From Vandiemenella viatica (taxonomy: Eukaryota > Arthropoda > Insecta > Orthoptera > Morabidae): 64,000 bases of DNA. Shown here piece by piece: positions 1 through 10,060 of this stretch; position 1 is the stretch's first letter; each line of letters begins with the position of its first letter. Under the pieces are notes generated by a model. That model saw nothing but the letters and a program-made list of their open reading frames with translations, was not told the DNA's origin and made no database searches. Made by a program: the position numbers and the translations under genes. The stretch lies in contig CM061920.1 of NCBI GenBank assembly GCA_031002005.1, positions 48,772,610 through 48,836,609 on the forward strand. Direction: 5' to 3'.

Positions 1-1735
1 GAGTCCCATTGGTCTATCCTTATATGTGGACGACTTTTTAATTTTTATTGCATCGTCCAGTCTGAGAAGCGCGGAACGGCAGTTGCAGCTCGCGCTGAAC
101 AGACTGGATGAATGGTCAGTGCACACCGGTTTTCGTTTCTCTGCCGAGAAAACCCGGTGTGTACTTTTTACTCGTAGCAGAAGTCTTTTAGCTGAACCCC
201 ACCTTACCCTGAGGAACACCGTTTTACATTTTACTGATACTGTTCGGTTTCTGGGCCTCATTCTAGACGCAAGGCTAAGCTGGCTGCCACATCTTAAAGA
301 TGTAAAAGCCAGAGCCTTGAAAGCTTTAAACGTTTTAAAATGTCTGTGTGGCAGGTCGTGGGGTGCCGACCGCTCCTGCCTGCTACAGTTTTATCGAGCC
401 TTTGTACGGTCGCGGTTGGAATACGGGTGTATTGTTTACAGTTCGGCACGGGACAGCTATCTTCGGATGTTGGATAGTGTCCACCATGCTGGAATTCGAC
501 TCGCCACGGGGTGCCTATCGCACAAGCCCAATACCCAGCATTTGTGCTGAGTCTGGCGAGCCGCCGCTTTCCATCCGGCGGCATCTCCTCATGGTGCGAC
601 ACTATGTACATGTTGCCACAACTCCTGGCAGTCCCGTGTACGACATAGTGCTACATCCCAACTACGAGCGGCTCTATACCAACCGGCATAGAGCCACTAA
701 ACCGTTCAGCTACCGTACAAAGGCTATTTTTGAACAATACGGATTCGATTTTCCCACTTTTTATCACCAGGGTTGGAGTAAATCTCCTCCCTGGCTTTTA
801 AAGAGGCCCAGAACGATTTTAGAAATGTCAAGGTTCCACAAGCTGTCTACCTCTGACTGTGTTTTTAACAGAGTATTTAACGACATTTTAAACCAGTATC
901 AGGATTTTACCCCGGTATATACGGATGGGTCTAAGCAGGCTAACGGAGTAGGCTGCTCCGTAGTGTTCCCTCGAGCGACTTACAAATACAAGCTGGATAG
1001 CAGGTGCAGCGTGTACACTGCGGAGTGCTATGCCATACTAAAGTTCGCTCCAGCATATGAAGGGACGCCGTCATATGAAGTACCTCATATGCTGTGATTC
1101 CCTCAGTTGTATTCAGGCGTTAGCAACTATGTACCCAGCAGACCGTCTAGTCCAGAACATCCAGGACGCCCTCCTTTCCCTCCAGTCCTGTGGAAAGGAG
1201 GTCCTATTCTGCTGGGTACCTGGTCATGTGGGAATCAGGGGGAACGAGGCAGCTGATGAAGCTGCCAAGTTAGCCTGCAACAAGGTCAGAATTGACTTTG
1301 ATCCGGTCCCAAAGTCTGACCTTGCCTCGGCGGGGAAAAGAATGGTTTTCGACGTTTGGCAGAGGCAGTGGCTGGAGGTCGAGCATAATAAGCTCCGGCT
1401 GGTCAAACCAACCGTTCAGCCGTGGAGCAGCTCCTTCCAGCGGGCGAGGAGGGATGAGGTTCTCCTTACTCGCCTCCGCATAGGGACACTGTCCTCTGAC
1501 ACACAGCTTTCTTCTCCGCCGGGAGGACCCTCCGGAATGTGATGCTTGTGGCGTACCTTTGACGGTACGCCACATTTTAACCGAATGTGTATTGTTTTTA
1601 GATCTAAGGGCAGACATTGGCTTAGCCAACGATCTGTCCCTTATTTTAAACGATGACGGTGACAACGTGGCTAAGGTTTTAAAATTTTGTTGCTTGGCCG
1701 GTCTTGTCCCAAAAATTTTGGGCAGACCGGCCTAG
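1..1735 (+). pseudogene. LINE ORF2 3' part: reverse transcriptase C-terminal region plus RNase H, frameshifted
   Basis: The window opens inside the palm of a non-LTR reverse transcriptase: YVDDFLIF (about 21-50) carries the catalytic Asp pair. The thumb and connection region follow to about 800. An RNase H domain follows, with YTDGSK (about 916), an E in YTAECYAI (about 1013), CCDSLSCIQAL (about 1090) and a final Asp in WVPGHVGIRGNEAADEAAK (about 1216). A C-x2-C...H...C finger (CDACGVPLTVRHILTEC, about 1538-1590) precedes the TAG stop at 1733-1735. The frame moves by one base near 511, 1040 and 1487, so the copy is dead although otherwise well preserved. RNase H after RT points to the I/Jockey/R1 assemblage of insect LINEs; I cannot fix the clade. 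The 5' part lies left of the window. Confidence 0.88.
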
Positions 1736-2120
1736 GTTTTTTAATTGGATTGGTGGCCATTTACAACCACCAATCCAAGTATAGTTCTTACTTGTGACAC
1801 TGTTTATATGGCTGGCCCTTTTACAGCCAGCCAGCTAACTTGTATTTTAAACTGGTTGGCCCTTTTACAGCCAACCAATTAATGTATGTATTTTTATACT
1901 TTATTGCCTTGTTTCAGTTTTATATCTTATGTAGCCGTCTGTGTGGCCGATCTTTTTACAGTTGGCCACGCAGACGGTATTTTAGTTAGTAGTTTAGTAT
2001 TTTATTGTGCTGTCTCTGTGGCCGACCCCTCTACAGTCGGCCACACAGACGGCAATTTTGCCACGTTGTCACGCCTGGTTGTTGCTAGGGCGCTAATAAC
2101 CCTGTCGTCGACGCGCCCTA
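1547..2120 (+). repeat. Chain of RNA-type hairpins at the 3' end of the LINE
   Basis: Successive inverted repeats are: 1547-1557/1564-1574 (11 bp, still coding); 1696-1732 (long, overlapping the stop region); 1745-1756/1767-1778 (12 bp, perfect); 1809-1816/1826-1833 (8 bp); 1853-1860/1870-1877 (8 bp); 1935-1950/1962-1977 (about 16 bp with wobble); 2012-2026/2036-2050 (14 of 15 bp); and 2086-2093/2113-2120 (8 bp). The five hairpins between 1745 and 2050 have different stems but almost the same loop: CCATTTACAA, CCTTTTACA, CCTTTTACA, TCTTTTTACA and CCCTCTACA. The likely setting is the element's 3' UTR, where LINE RTs recognise their RNA. Confidence 0.8.
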
Positions 2121-2150
2121 AAACCCAAATAACAACAACAACAACAATTG
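2118..2150 (+). repeat. (AAC)n 3' tail of the LINE
   Basis: A run of AAC units (about 2130-2147) follows the last hairpin and ends the element. Simple-repeat tails instead of poly(A) are usual for several insect LINE clades. LINE-X sequence starts almost immediately afterwards. Confidence 0.7.
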
Positions 2151-2156
2151 AAATAT

Positions 2157-2640
2157 TGTTTAGATCAAATATTGAGGCTTGCTACTTTCCAGAGGACTGG
2201 AAAAGTAGTACAATTACATAAAAGTGGGAACAAATAGGGTTGTAAATTAAAGACCTGATTAGTTTTACTTCATTGCTAGGTAAACTGGTGGAGAGCCTGA
2301 TATGCAATTATTTTAAAAATGTCTGTGAGGAAAGAAACTGTTTAGAGAAATGTCAACATGGACTTAGTAGAGGATATTCATGCAAATCTTATCAGTTATT
2401 GTGCTTCATGCTAAATTTTACAGATAAGTTGGGCAAGGGAGGTCAAGTTGATAGTGTAATACTAGATCTCTCCAAAGCATTTGACAGAGTGAGTCATAGA
2501 ATGCTGGTAAATAAAACAAATGGGATGGATGAAAAAGTTTCTTGTCAGGGAAAGGAATTCTTAAAAGCTAGGAACTTTTAGGAAATGCAATATAAAAAAA
2601 GGAGAAATGCGCATAGGATTGGCCATTATTGAAGTTAATT
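2157..2640 (+). pseudogene. LINE-X reverse transcriptase fragment
   Basis: The translation gives EDWKSSTIT (about 2193), LGKLVESLICNYFKN (about 2274), QHGLSRGYS (about 2353) and GGQVDSVILDLSKAFDRVS (about 2440). These are RT fingers/palm blocks up to motif A. The catalytic YADD block is absent and stops interrupt the frame. The same sequence family recurs at about ten places in the window and is called LINE-X here (CR1/L2/Jockey-like). This copy is truncated on both sides. Confidence 0.75.
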
Positions 2641-3923
2641 ATTGTAAAACTAGGTTTAAGCAGCAAGTGTTTTCCTCGCATATCATAGTAGTGAGGATTT
2701 CTTGCAAATCAGACAAAAAACATTCCAAGAATGTGATTTGCGACTCATTGTGAACGAATGGTTGAATACTCAGTCTTCTTGAGGCTTTCATGGAAAGAGT
2801 GTCTTCGTTACCTCTGGAGCATTAGCAATTATAACAATACTAGTTTTAATGCCCATTAAAAATGACGGTATCACCTATAGTGGTGGTAGGAATTTATTCT
2901 GGAAAAGCTGGTAAGGAAAAACGAATAATGATATTTTTCGTGATATGAGAACCTCACTCTGGTTAGATTCTCGGAATATTTGGCTATAATTTTTTTTATA
3001 AAAATCAATGCATTTACTTTAAATGACAAAAGTGTAATTTAAAAAACAAATAACTGTTATTTATTTGATTTCATACAAATTTCTCCGAGTTTTTGATAAA
3101 CTTCATTGTTTCTTATCTTCTGTCAAAAAATTCTTAGGTTATGTTGTAACCTACTTCTCATAACTGCTACAGGGAACTCCTTACATGAATTTCTACTTGT
3201 AGTTGTCGTAAATAAACAAAAAGCAACGTGTAAATTTAAACGAACAAATGATTGTAACTTATCCATGCTCTTCATATGTTTGTACAGTTACTTCCACTAC
3301 AGACAATTACCTTTTATCTGGCATTGCAATTACACTTTCTTTTAACACTCTTAATTGCAAGAAAAATCAAATTCAATTATTACTTTAATTTTACAATTCC
3401 TTTTGACAGTATAAAAGCAAATAAAGTCAGTACAGTTATTCAATTGAATTTTCCTGACTAGGCAAGCAGCGCTGTGGTGGCAGGCAGTGTAACTAACACT
3501 TTGGACATTATCGATACTCGCTGAAAGAGTTGAGTGAGCCGTCTTCAGACAACGGATTTTATTAAAGAGGATTTTTGGTTTTTAAATTTTTAATAAATAA
3601 AATCATCAGTCAAATGTATGGCAATAATCTGATTTGGAAAAATCTATCAAAACAATTAAAAATATTTCTAGGTTAACAAAAGAGGATTTGTAGTCAATAG
3701 AATGATTGGCTGATTTGAAAATAGTTACTTAGTTTATACAGGAAGCTGTAACTGTGAAGGAAAGGTACACTGTTACAATGAGATCCCTAGAGACATGGCT
3801 ACACACGTCTGCAGTATCTCTTCCAAGTATCAAAAAATGCAATATTTGTGATCATTCCAGAAGCTAATTACTTCTGTAAGTGAATAAATTATCTGATTAT
3901 AGGATAATGGAAACAAAGATACT
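2641..3923. other. AT-rich stretch, nothing recognised
   Basis: No convincing coding region, tRNA-like sequence or terminal repeat was seen. The last 60 to 80 bases (about 3860-3931) belong to the left arm of the PLE terminal-repeat palindrome that the hAT element at 3932 interrupts. Confidence 0.4.
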
Positions 3924-3931
3924 GCCGTGAG

Positions 3932-5101
3932 TAGTGTTGCAAATTGAAAAAAAACATTTTGTTTTTTTTCAAAATTTTGAAAAAAAACATGAAAAAAAAC
4001 ATGAAAAAAAACATGGCACCGTTGTTTTTTTTCTAAATTTGGTTTTTTTTTTCAGAAAAACAATATATTTGATAAATTATAGTTTTATTTACATTTTACA
4101 TTGTTGTTTTAAATATTACTGAATGATATAAATTATTACATAATGTTTGATAAATGTATCTCTATAGGTTACATAATATTATTCATCATCGGTGTCAGTA
4201 TTAGTATCACATTCACTGGAATCAGCGCTACCAACACTAGTTTGGTCGGTGTCGGTGTTTTCACTTTCTCCTTCTGTTTCCTCTAGTTCCATCACTTCAG
4301 AAACATTTGCATTTCCTTTTCCTGGTTGTTCTTGTATTGTTCTCAGACGATTTTTAGATTTCAATTTTAAATTGTGAGCAATGTACACAATTTTGCTAGC
4401 TCTATAATTTGTCAGTCTATTCCTTTTTTTGGAATGAATGTCACTGTAAGTACTAAATGTTCTCTCAACTGCAGCCGATGTAGTTGGAAGGGTTAGAACT
4501 CTGATCGCTACTTTAGATAAGGCAGTCGACTTGCAAAGTCCTGCCCACCAAGCAATAGGAGTAAGCTCTTGTGATTTCGGATATCGATTACGCGCAATAT
4601 TTCATCGTTGGAAGACCGTGGCATTGAGCTTGTCACTGTGGCACCGTTCATAAATACTGCGCCGTTAGTTCTGTATTACGGTCTTTTAAGTTTGAATTTA
4701 AATCTATTAACATACAAAATATGAGCTTTATTTCTTTTCAATAGTTGGTTTACGCAAACGGTTGCAAGGAAACGATTCATAATTACTGACAATTTTATGA
4801 CTCCGTATCAGTATCACTATGCGCTGGCACCGTTCGTAAAAGGAAATTTTCAGTCAATGTCGCCAATACTTTCGTAATTATTGTTTTACTGAACCAGAAA
4901 AATATAGTACATTTAAAAATTAAGATAAGTACTTAGTATAAACTCTAAAACAGTCATATTAAACGATAACTGCCTTACAAAATTGAGATTTAGTAGTTGT
5001 GAAAAAAAACGTGTTCCAGAAAAAAAAACATGTTTTTTTTTCAAAGTTTTTTTTCATGTTTTTTTTCAGGCTTGAAAAAAAACCGTTTTTTTACAACACT
5101 A
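3932..5101 (-). mobile_element. hAT-superfamily element with 8-bp target duplication GCCGTGAG
   Basis: GCCGTGAG occurs at 3924-3931 and again at 5102-5109, directly flanking the element. Its ends are imperfect inverted repeats: TAGTGTTGCA on the left, and TAGTGTTGTA read inward from the right. Both subterminal regions carry units of eight A plus CATG (about 3946-4015) and their reverse complements (about 4995-5090). GGCACCGTT recurs near 4015, 4640 and 4825. An 8-bp duplication and a TAGTG start are the hAT signature. At 1.17 kb it keeps only the C-terminal part of a transposase, so it is an internally deleted copy. Confidence 0.93.
4179..4560 (-). pseudogene. hAT transposase C-terminal dimerisation domain remnant
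   Basis: Read on the minus strand, the frame from about 4560 down gives PIAWWAGLCKSTALSKVAIRV. It then gives TSAAVERTFSTYSDIHSKKR, NRLTNYRASKIVYIAHN and an acidic tail (ESENTDTDQTS...) ending at 4179. The S-x-A-x-V-E-R-x-FS block followed by KRNRL is the hallmark of the hAT C-terminal dimerisation domain. The catalytic DDE part is missing. Its position inside a hAT-type element with target duplications supports the call. Confidence 0.85.
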
Positions 5102-5109
5102 GCCGTGAG

Positions 5110-5460
5110 GCACTGAAAAGATAGGATAGGGAAAAAAAACAGATGCCCATCACTTACCACACATGAAGGCCGAAGGGCAATACAAACACTTAAAAACACA
5201 AAAACAAACAAATTGCACAGTATTTCGACATGAGTGTTAATCATGAACACGTAAAAACACAAAACAAACAAATTGCACAATATTTCGGCATGAGTCTTAA
5301 TTATCTCACATGATTAACACTCATGTCAAAATATTGTGCAATTTGTTTGTTTTTGTGTTTTTACGTGTTCATCTCGTCCTCCTGCCTTCATCTGTGGTAA
5401 GTGGTGGGTATCTGGTCCCCCCCCCCCCCAAGTCCTATCTTATTTTCAGTGCCTCACGAC
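5110..5460. repeat. Palindrome of two PLE terminal repeats, head to head
   Basis: The minus-strand arm (about 5110-5297, continuing left of the hAT element into about 3860-3931) mirrors the plus-strand arm (about 5305-5500). Shared blocks are ATTGTGCAATTTGTTTGTTT, GTAAGTG(A/G)TGGG, and a block around GTGCCTCACG followed by AGTATCTTTGTTTCC. The left arm itself has two tandem versions of the GAAATATTGTGCAATTTG unit. The same repeat recurs at 5640-5800, 7505-7600, 15400-15560 and 62985-63190. The 15.4-kb copy follows a PLE GIY-YIG domain, so I read the family as PLE terminal repeats. Confidence 0.7.
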
Positions 5461-5639
5461 AGTATCTTTGTTTCCACTATCCAATTTTTGCCTTACGGCT
5501 TCCTTCTTGTTTTGTCCTTTTTTTTGTCCCTATCTCGGTGTTCTCCTCCTTTTTATTTCTATCCTTTGCTCTTTGTGTACTCGTGTTTTTGTGGCGTTCT
5601 TTCTATCTGTATTCCTTCTTTATAACTTCATTTTAATGG

Positions 5640-5815
5640 ATTCATGTGGCGGGTTGGGGTGTGACCACATCTTTCCCCCTGCCATATGTCTTGCCTCTCA
5701 CATGAATAAGACTCCTGTCGAAATATTGTGCAATTTGTTTGTTTTTTCATGTTTGGCTCACCCTCCTGCCATCAGCTGTGGTAAGTGATGGGTATCTATA
5801 TATATAAATTCTACA
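5640..5815 (+). repeat. PLE-B terminal repeat, further copy
   Basis: This copy carries CATGTGGCGGG, CCATATGTCTTGCC, then TGTCGAAATATTGTGCAATT and a predicted splice donor GTGGTAAGTGATGGG (about 5778). It matches the minus-strand copy at 62985-63190 over most of its length. Confidence 0.65.
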
Positions 5816-5965
5816 TGTAGTGTATACAAAAAAAGTCATTGACACAATGACACAGATAAAGGTTAAGGATAGGAAGAAGGCCAACACACAATAGAAGTGC
5901 ATTAGCACAGAAAAATAAAACACACACAACAATACATAAAATTATCCAACTAAGCCATTCTTTAG

Positions 5966-6175
5966 CACTGTGGTGGGATAGCCGAGTGGTTTTCTTCAAG
6001 TACCCTACTGACTTGCCCCGAAATACTTCTGTTGTTGTGTGATCGGCTTTCTTGACCATCTTCTTTCTTGATGATCTTCTTTCTTGACCTAATCGGATGC
6101 CTAGTTCTGGGCTAATGTATTCTTTGAATTAGGAGCAGGTTCTGACAGTGAATGTTTGTATAGCAAATAAATAAA
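5966..6175 (+). repeat. Possible degenerate tRNA-derived SINE
   Basis: GGGATAGCCGAGTGGTTTTC resembles a tRNA A-box. No convincing B-box is visible. The segment ends in an AAATAAATAAATTG tail. This is weak and may be chance. Confidence 0.25.
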
Positions 6176-7500
6176 TTGTTACACCAAAAATCTAGGTTTT
6201 TTCCTCAAAAGGCAAAAGAACTGTTTTCTAGATAATAGTATGCATAAAATGAGGAGTGTTTCCACAAACAGTTATTCTACCTTGGAGAGGGAGAGGAGGG
6301 GATTTTACTGAGTCAGAAAGGTGGGAGTTGGTAGACAGTTGATCGTTCAAGGCGGAATGAGAATGATTCTAACTGATTTGTTCCACAGTAATGCTAACGC
6401 ATGATCTCAGTGCTTTAAAGGTTACCATGACTAATGCTGATCAGTAACAACAGACTTGACTAGCTTGCTCACAGCTTTGCAAGAATTTAGCATAATCAGC
6501 TCATGTTATTTTCATGCTACAAACAAAACTTAATGGAATTTAAAAATTAACTAAATCTAATAAATCAAAATTGCCTATTACAGCACTAGTCTAACCATCA
6601 CTCCTACTGAAAAAGAGTTTTATCTCACAATTTTATATATTTGTGTATCTGTATTTTGTTCTTGTGCTGCAATGCCATCTGCTAGGGTAACAGTTGGCCT
6701 TCTTCTATGTCCTTAACCTTATCTATCATGTAAAGTACCCTTTCCATCCTAGTAACAAAAATAAATATTTCCAACAAAACTGGTGCTGGATGAAATGCTG
6801 TGAGTGATATTTATATGTAAATGAATGATAAAGTAAACCCTCCACTTGCCAGAGTTGAAGGTACTATAGAAACACAAAAACATACTATTTTGGGCCATGC
6901 CCTTCCTCATGAAAATAGAAAACGAAGCATATAGCTAAGTTTCCACAAGTGCTCGTGATCACCACAATCACAAGAACATTTTTTTTTGGGGGGGGGGGGG
7001 GTGGTAGAGAAAGCGAGGCCCTTGGAGAGAACAAGCAGTTGAAATTGAGGCAGAGGGGTGGAAGAAAGATTTGTATGAAATTTTGGATTTCTGTAGAGGT
7101 GGGGAATGGAAATGTGTTGGTGCACTGAAGGAGCCTGGCAGATGAACTGGATGGGGAAGGTGAGATATCGGGCAACACATTGTGTAGTGGTTATTAGTGG
7201 TAGAGAGGTAGTGTGTAGTCAGTTTGGTAGGTGAAAACCCAAAATCAAGTAGCTCTTGCAGAGGGAGAAAAGTTTGTGCTATTATGGTTAATGAGTGGTT
7301 GTAATATCTCATAGTGTTCTGTAGGTAATACATACAGTCAGGGAGTGTGAGGAGGAGGATTTGATGTAAAAAAGTAAGTTGAAATGAGTTTTGTTTACTT
7401 TTTTTACTTATTCCTGAAAGACTAGCTTATTGAGTGCTACTGACAGTCAGAAATCAGAGAGGCGCAGTGCAGAATAAAGTTGCAGGTGGCATCAAGACAT
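6176..7500. other. No recognised gene; poly-G tract at about 6979-7002
   Basis: A homopolymeric T8G14-type tract interrupts otherwise ordinary AT-rich DNA. Open frames here (for example minus strand 6968-7333) show no family features I recognise. Confidence 0.35.
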
Positions 7501-7504
7501 GGGA

Positions 7505-7600
7505 AGTTCTGAAGGGCATGCCCCAAAATATTGTGTTTGTGGAGTTTTTTTTCCTGCAGCCCTTCTGTTTTCAACTTTGGTAAGTGTTTGGTCTACCTTA
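7505..7600 (+). repeat. PLE-B terminal repeat fragment
   Basis: GCCCCAAAATATTGTGTTTG is followed by CTTTGGTAAGTGTTTGGTC, the same order of blocks as in the 5.3- and 15.4-kb copies. It is truncated by LINE-X sequence on the right. Confidence 0.55.
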
Positions 7601-7639
7601 TCATTCCTTTTCAAAATAAATGTTTTGTGTGATTAAAAA

Positions 7640-7920
7640 GAAGAGGAACAATTGCTGGTCAAAGACACAAAGTATAAATATCTTGGTATAACAATTGGTA
7701 GTGTTGAGCAGATAGTAAGGAAAGGTTTCCAAACCCTTCACTTTTTCGGAATGAAGATGACAGGATGTACGAGGGAATTGGGTTACAGATGAGGTGGATA
7801 GTATAAGACTCCACAATTTGGCTATCAAATGCAGTAGTTGAAGGTGGTTCAAAAAAAGACACCTAGGTTTCTTTTTAGAACTCACAACTCATCCAGAGGT
7901 GGAAGAGGATTTGTGGCAAG
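7640..7920 (+). pseudogene. LINE-X fragment (RT connection region)
   Basis: TKYKYLGITIG (about 7666) matches the KCKYLGVRFNNKL block of the other LINE-X copies, and the KxVQKRxARF block follows in decayed form (about 7840). Only this internal part of the element survives. Confidence 0.55.
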
Positions 7921-7954
7921 TAACAGGAAGGAAATCGACCATAGCATTTGTGAA

Positions 7955-8110
7955 TGTACAATCGCTGTTTTCACATGGAGTTATTTCAGCAACCCTTGGA
8001 AAACCAAAATGTGGACAGCTGGACTGGTGTTCAGACCTATATTCTCCTGAATACCATGCCCAATCATTAACTGACCATAAACCAGGTTGGGTCAGCTAGA
8101 TTTGTTCGTG
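7955..8110 (-). mobile_element. SINE-1 copy, degenerate, antisense
   Basis: On the plus strand, GGAAAACCAAAATGTGGACA and the following bases match the reverse complement of the SINE-1 head and body seen intact at 48806-49078. It is strongly diverged, with no clear target duplication. Confidence 0.6.
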
Positions 8111-8175
8111 ACTGTCATAGTACTGCTAAACACAATCAGTAACTAATATGATAAAGCAATTGGATCGAGATTCAT

Positions 8176-8395
8176 TGGTAAAGATAAGGTGATAGCGTGT
8201 TAGCCTTTCAAAGCAGGGGTCGCCAGTTCATTCTGACCTGGGGCATGGTTTTAATTATGTTTTGTTTGTCTTGAGTCGTCTATACCATGTTGAGTCTATT
8301 ATACATTGAGTACACCTATAGATACTTTTAAAGTATACAGTGATGGCTGTGCGGCCATGAAGCCAAATGCCTTAAAAAAAGAAAGAAATTGTACA
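8176..8395 (+). mobile_element. tRNA-derived SINE-like sequence
   Basis: GGTGATAGCGTGTTAGCC (A-box-like) and CCAGTTCATTCTGACC (B-box-like) are spaced as in a tRNA. The segment ends at AAGCCAAATGCCTTAAAAAA plus an A-rich tail. It is not a functional tRNA gene: the stems do not close. Confidence 0.45.
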
Positions 8396-8708
8396 TTGAG
8401 TGATCTTGACCGGAAACTATGTTAGCTGTGATAGAAAACATTAAAAGTTGATAATAAAATGATCACATCTTAATAAAGATGCAATTCTGATAGTTTAGTT
8501 GATCACCACCAAATGCTTTTTTTTTAAAAAATTAAAAAAAATAATGTAGAAAATGTTGGCTAACACGACAAATCAAAAATTACAAAGAGGTACTTGAAAT
8601 GAGATTTATTGTTACTGATAATTCACTTTTTGAGTCACTGGTCTGCCAACACCTGAATAAAATGCTATAGTTCCAAAAATTGATAAGGAATATTATTACT
8701 TTGAGAAG

Positions 8709-9116
8709 TTACGGAATGATATAAAGTTCTAGCAAGGGAGCCCAATTCCAATTATGATGGGGTTGGCATTGTACCTTTTTTAGGCTGGATATGCTGCCAT
8801 TACCATTCTGATTGGTTGTAAGGGGGCATCCATTAATTATGTGAGCAGGTTTTTCATAAATCTGTACACTCCCTAAAGGTGAGATATCCCTCGAAATTTT
8901 GGAGATCCTATTTTTTTTTATCTCTACTGTTCTTTGAAGGGTGGCAATCGGAAATAAAATGTTGATGTGAGATTTCTGTTGACCCTCCAGCCCTTTGGTG
9001 AGATTTTGCCAGACCTCCTCCCACTGTTTGAGCTCACATAATAGATGGATGCCCCTAAGTGCTGGCTTAATCGGACACCGCAGCAGGCCGCGGGTTAAGC
9101 CAGTGCTTATGACCAA
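8709..9116 (-). other. Unrecognised open frame, 135 codons
   Basis: This minus-strand frame includes CELKQWEEVWQNLTKGLEGQ and ISRDISPLGSVQIYEKPAHI, which look protein-like rather than random. I know no family for it. It could be a remnant of a transposon accessory ORF. It ends beside the CCAAT-box cluster at 9060-9360. Confidence 0.3.
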
Positions 9117-9360
9117 TCAGAACATGCCTGCCAGCATCACAGACCACCAGCATATCCAGCCATATTATCCAAGTTTCTGCTGTGCGCGGATTGGTCAGCT
9201 CTGCGACCATCAGTAGATGGGGTCAATACACTCCGTTGGCAGATCATGCCTTCCAGTTTTGCCACATGCTGATTGGGTGGTCCAGCAACTGCCAGCAGAT
9301 GGGGTCTACTCTTTGCTTCACTCAACTGAGCTGCTATTGGTCAAAATAACGGCTCCTGCT
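9060..9360. promoter_or_regulatory. Cluster of CCAAT/ATTGG boxes in tandem units
   Basis: GACCAATCAG (9113), GGATTGGTCAG (9190), TGATTGGGTGG (9271) and CTATTGGTCAA (9336) lie within 250 bp. Two units share CATCAGTAGATGGGGTC / GCCAGCAGATGGGGTC about 85 bp apart. This looks like a promoter or a transposon end. No linked coding region is evident. Confidence 0.4.
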
Positions 9361-9449
9361 ATGCCAGTCTAGGTGGTGACATCCAGCTTGCTACACCTGA
9401 AGCTATCAAACACGTGATGAAGACAGCAGTATCAGCTGGCAAAATGTGT

Positions 9450-10060
9450 TTATACAAAACCATCCAGCTAAACTCCTGAGAAGATTCTATTGGGATGATT
9501 GTGTTTACCTCCAGAAGGTATTTATAGATGACATAATGGTATATAATAGGATTGATATTGGAGGGAGAATAACAGAAAAGTGAGAGAAATGGTTTACAAG
9601 ACTTTGGTCAGACCATTGCTTGGAGAGCATGTAAAGTAGGGTTATGTTTATGAAAATTATTGCAGTACCCAGTCTGTAACTGTTATGGTAAAAGAGCTGG
9701 TTTGCAAGTCATTTGAAGACAGGAGGAGGGTCAAGAGAGTACTGTTAATGTAGAAGGCATATGTCGGTGATGAGGCTTGGTTAGATGTTGGTTGAAAAAT
9801 TAGGAATAGTGCATGGAAGAGAAAAGATGACCATGAGCACAAGCTGGCAGTTGATTTAAGGTATAAGGGAATGGAAAAAAAATTCTTTCGTAAGAAATTA
9901 CAGATTGGAATAAATTAACAAGGGAAGTGATTGACAATTTGCCAAAAATGTTGAAAGAATTTAAAATTAAATTTTGTATAGGGAAAATATAGATGGGTGG
10001 GGGAATTTACACTGAAATAATATATGTTAATAAAATAATAATAATAAGAAGAAGAAAGTG
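9450..10060 (+). pseudogene. LINE-X fragment with 3' end
   Basis: FIDDIMVYNRI (about 9517) is the decayed ADD box. KIRNSAWKRKDDHEHKLAVD (about 9795) and LPKMLKEFKIK (about 9940) are the C-terminal blocks. A shortened 3' UTR (ATGGGTGGGGGAATTTACAC) and an ATA-rich tail close the copy. Confidence 0.65.

Noticed and set aside
5310..5788. Overlapping hydrophobic open frames of 108 and 150 codons
   Set aside because: They lie in T-rich PLE terminal repeats. Hydrophobicity comes from T-rich codons; no conserved domain.
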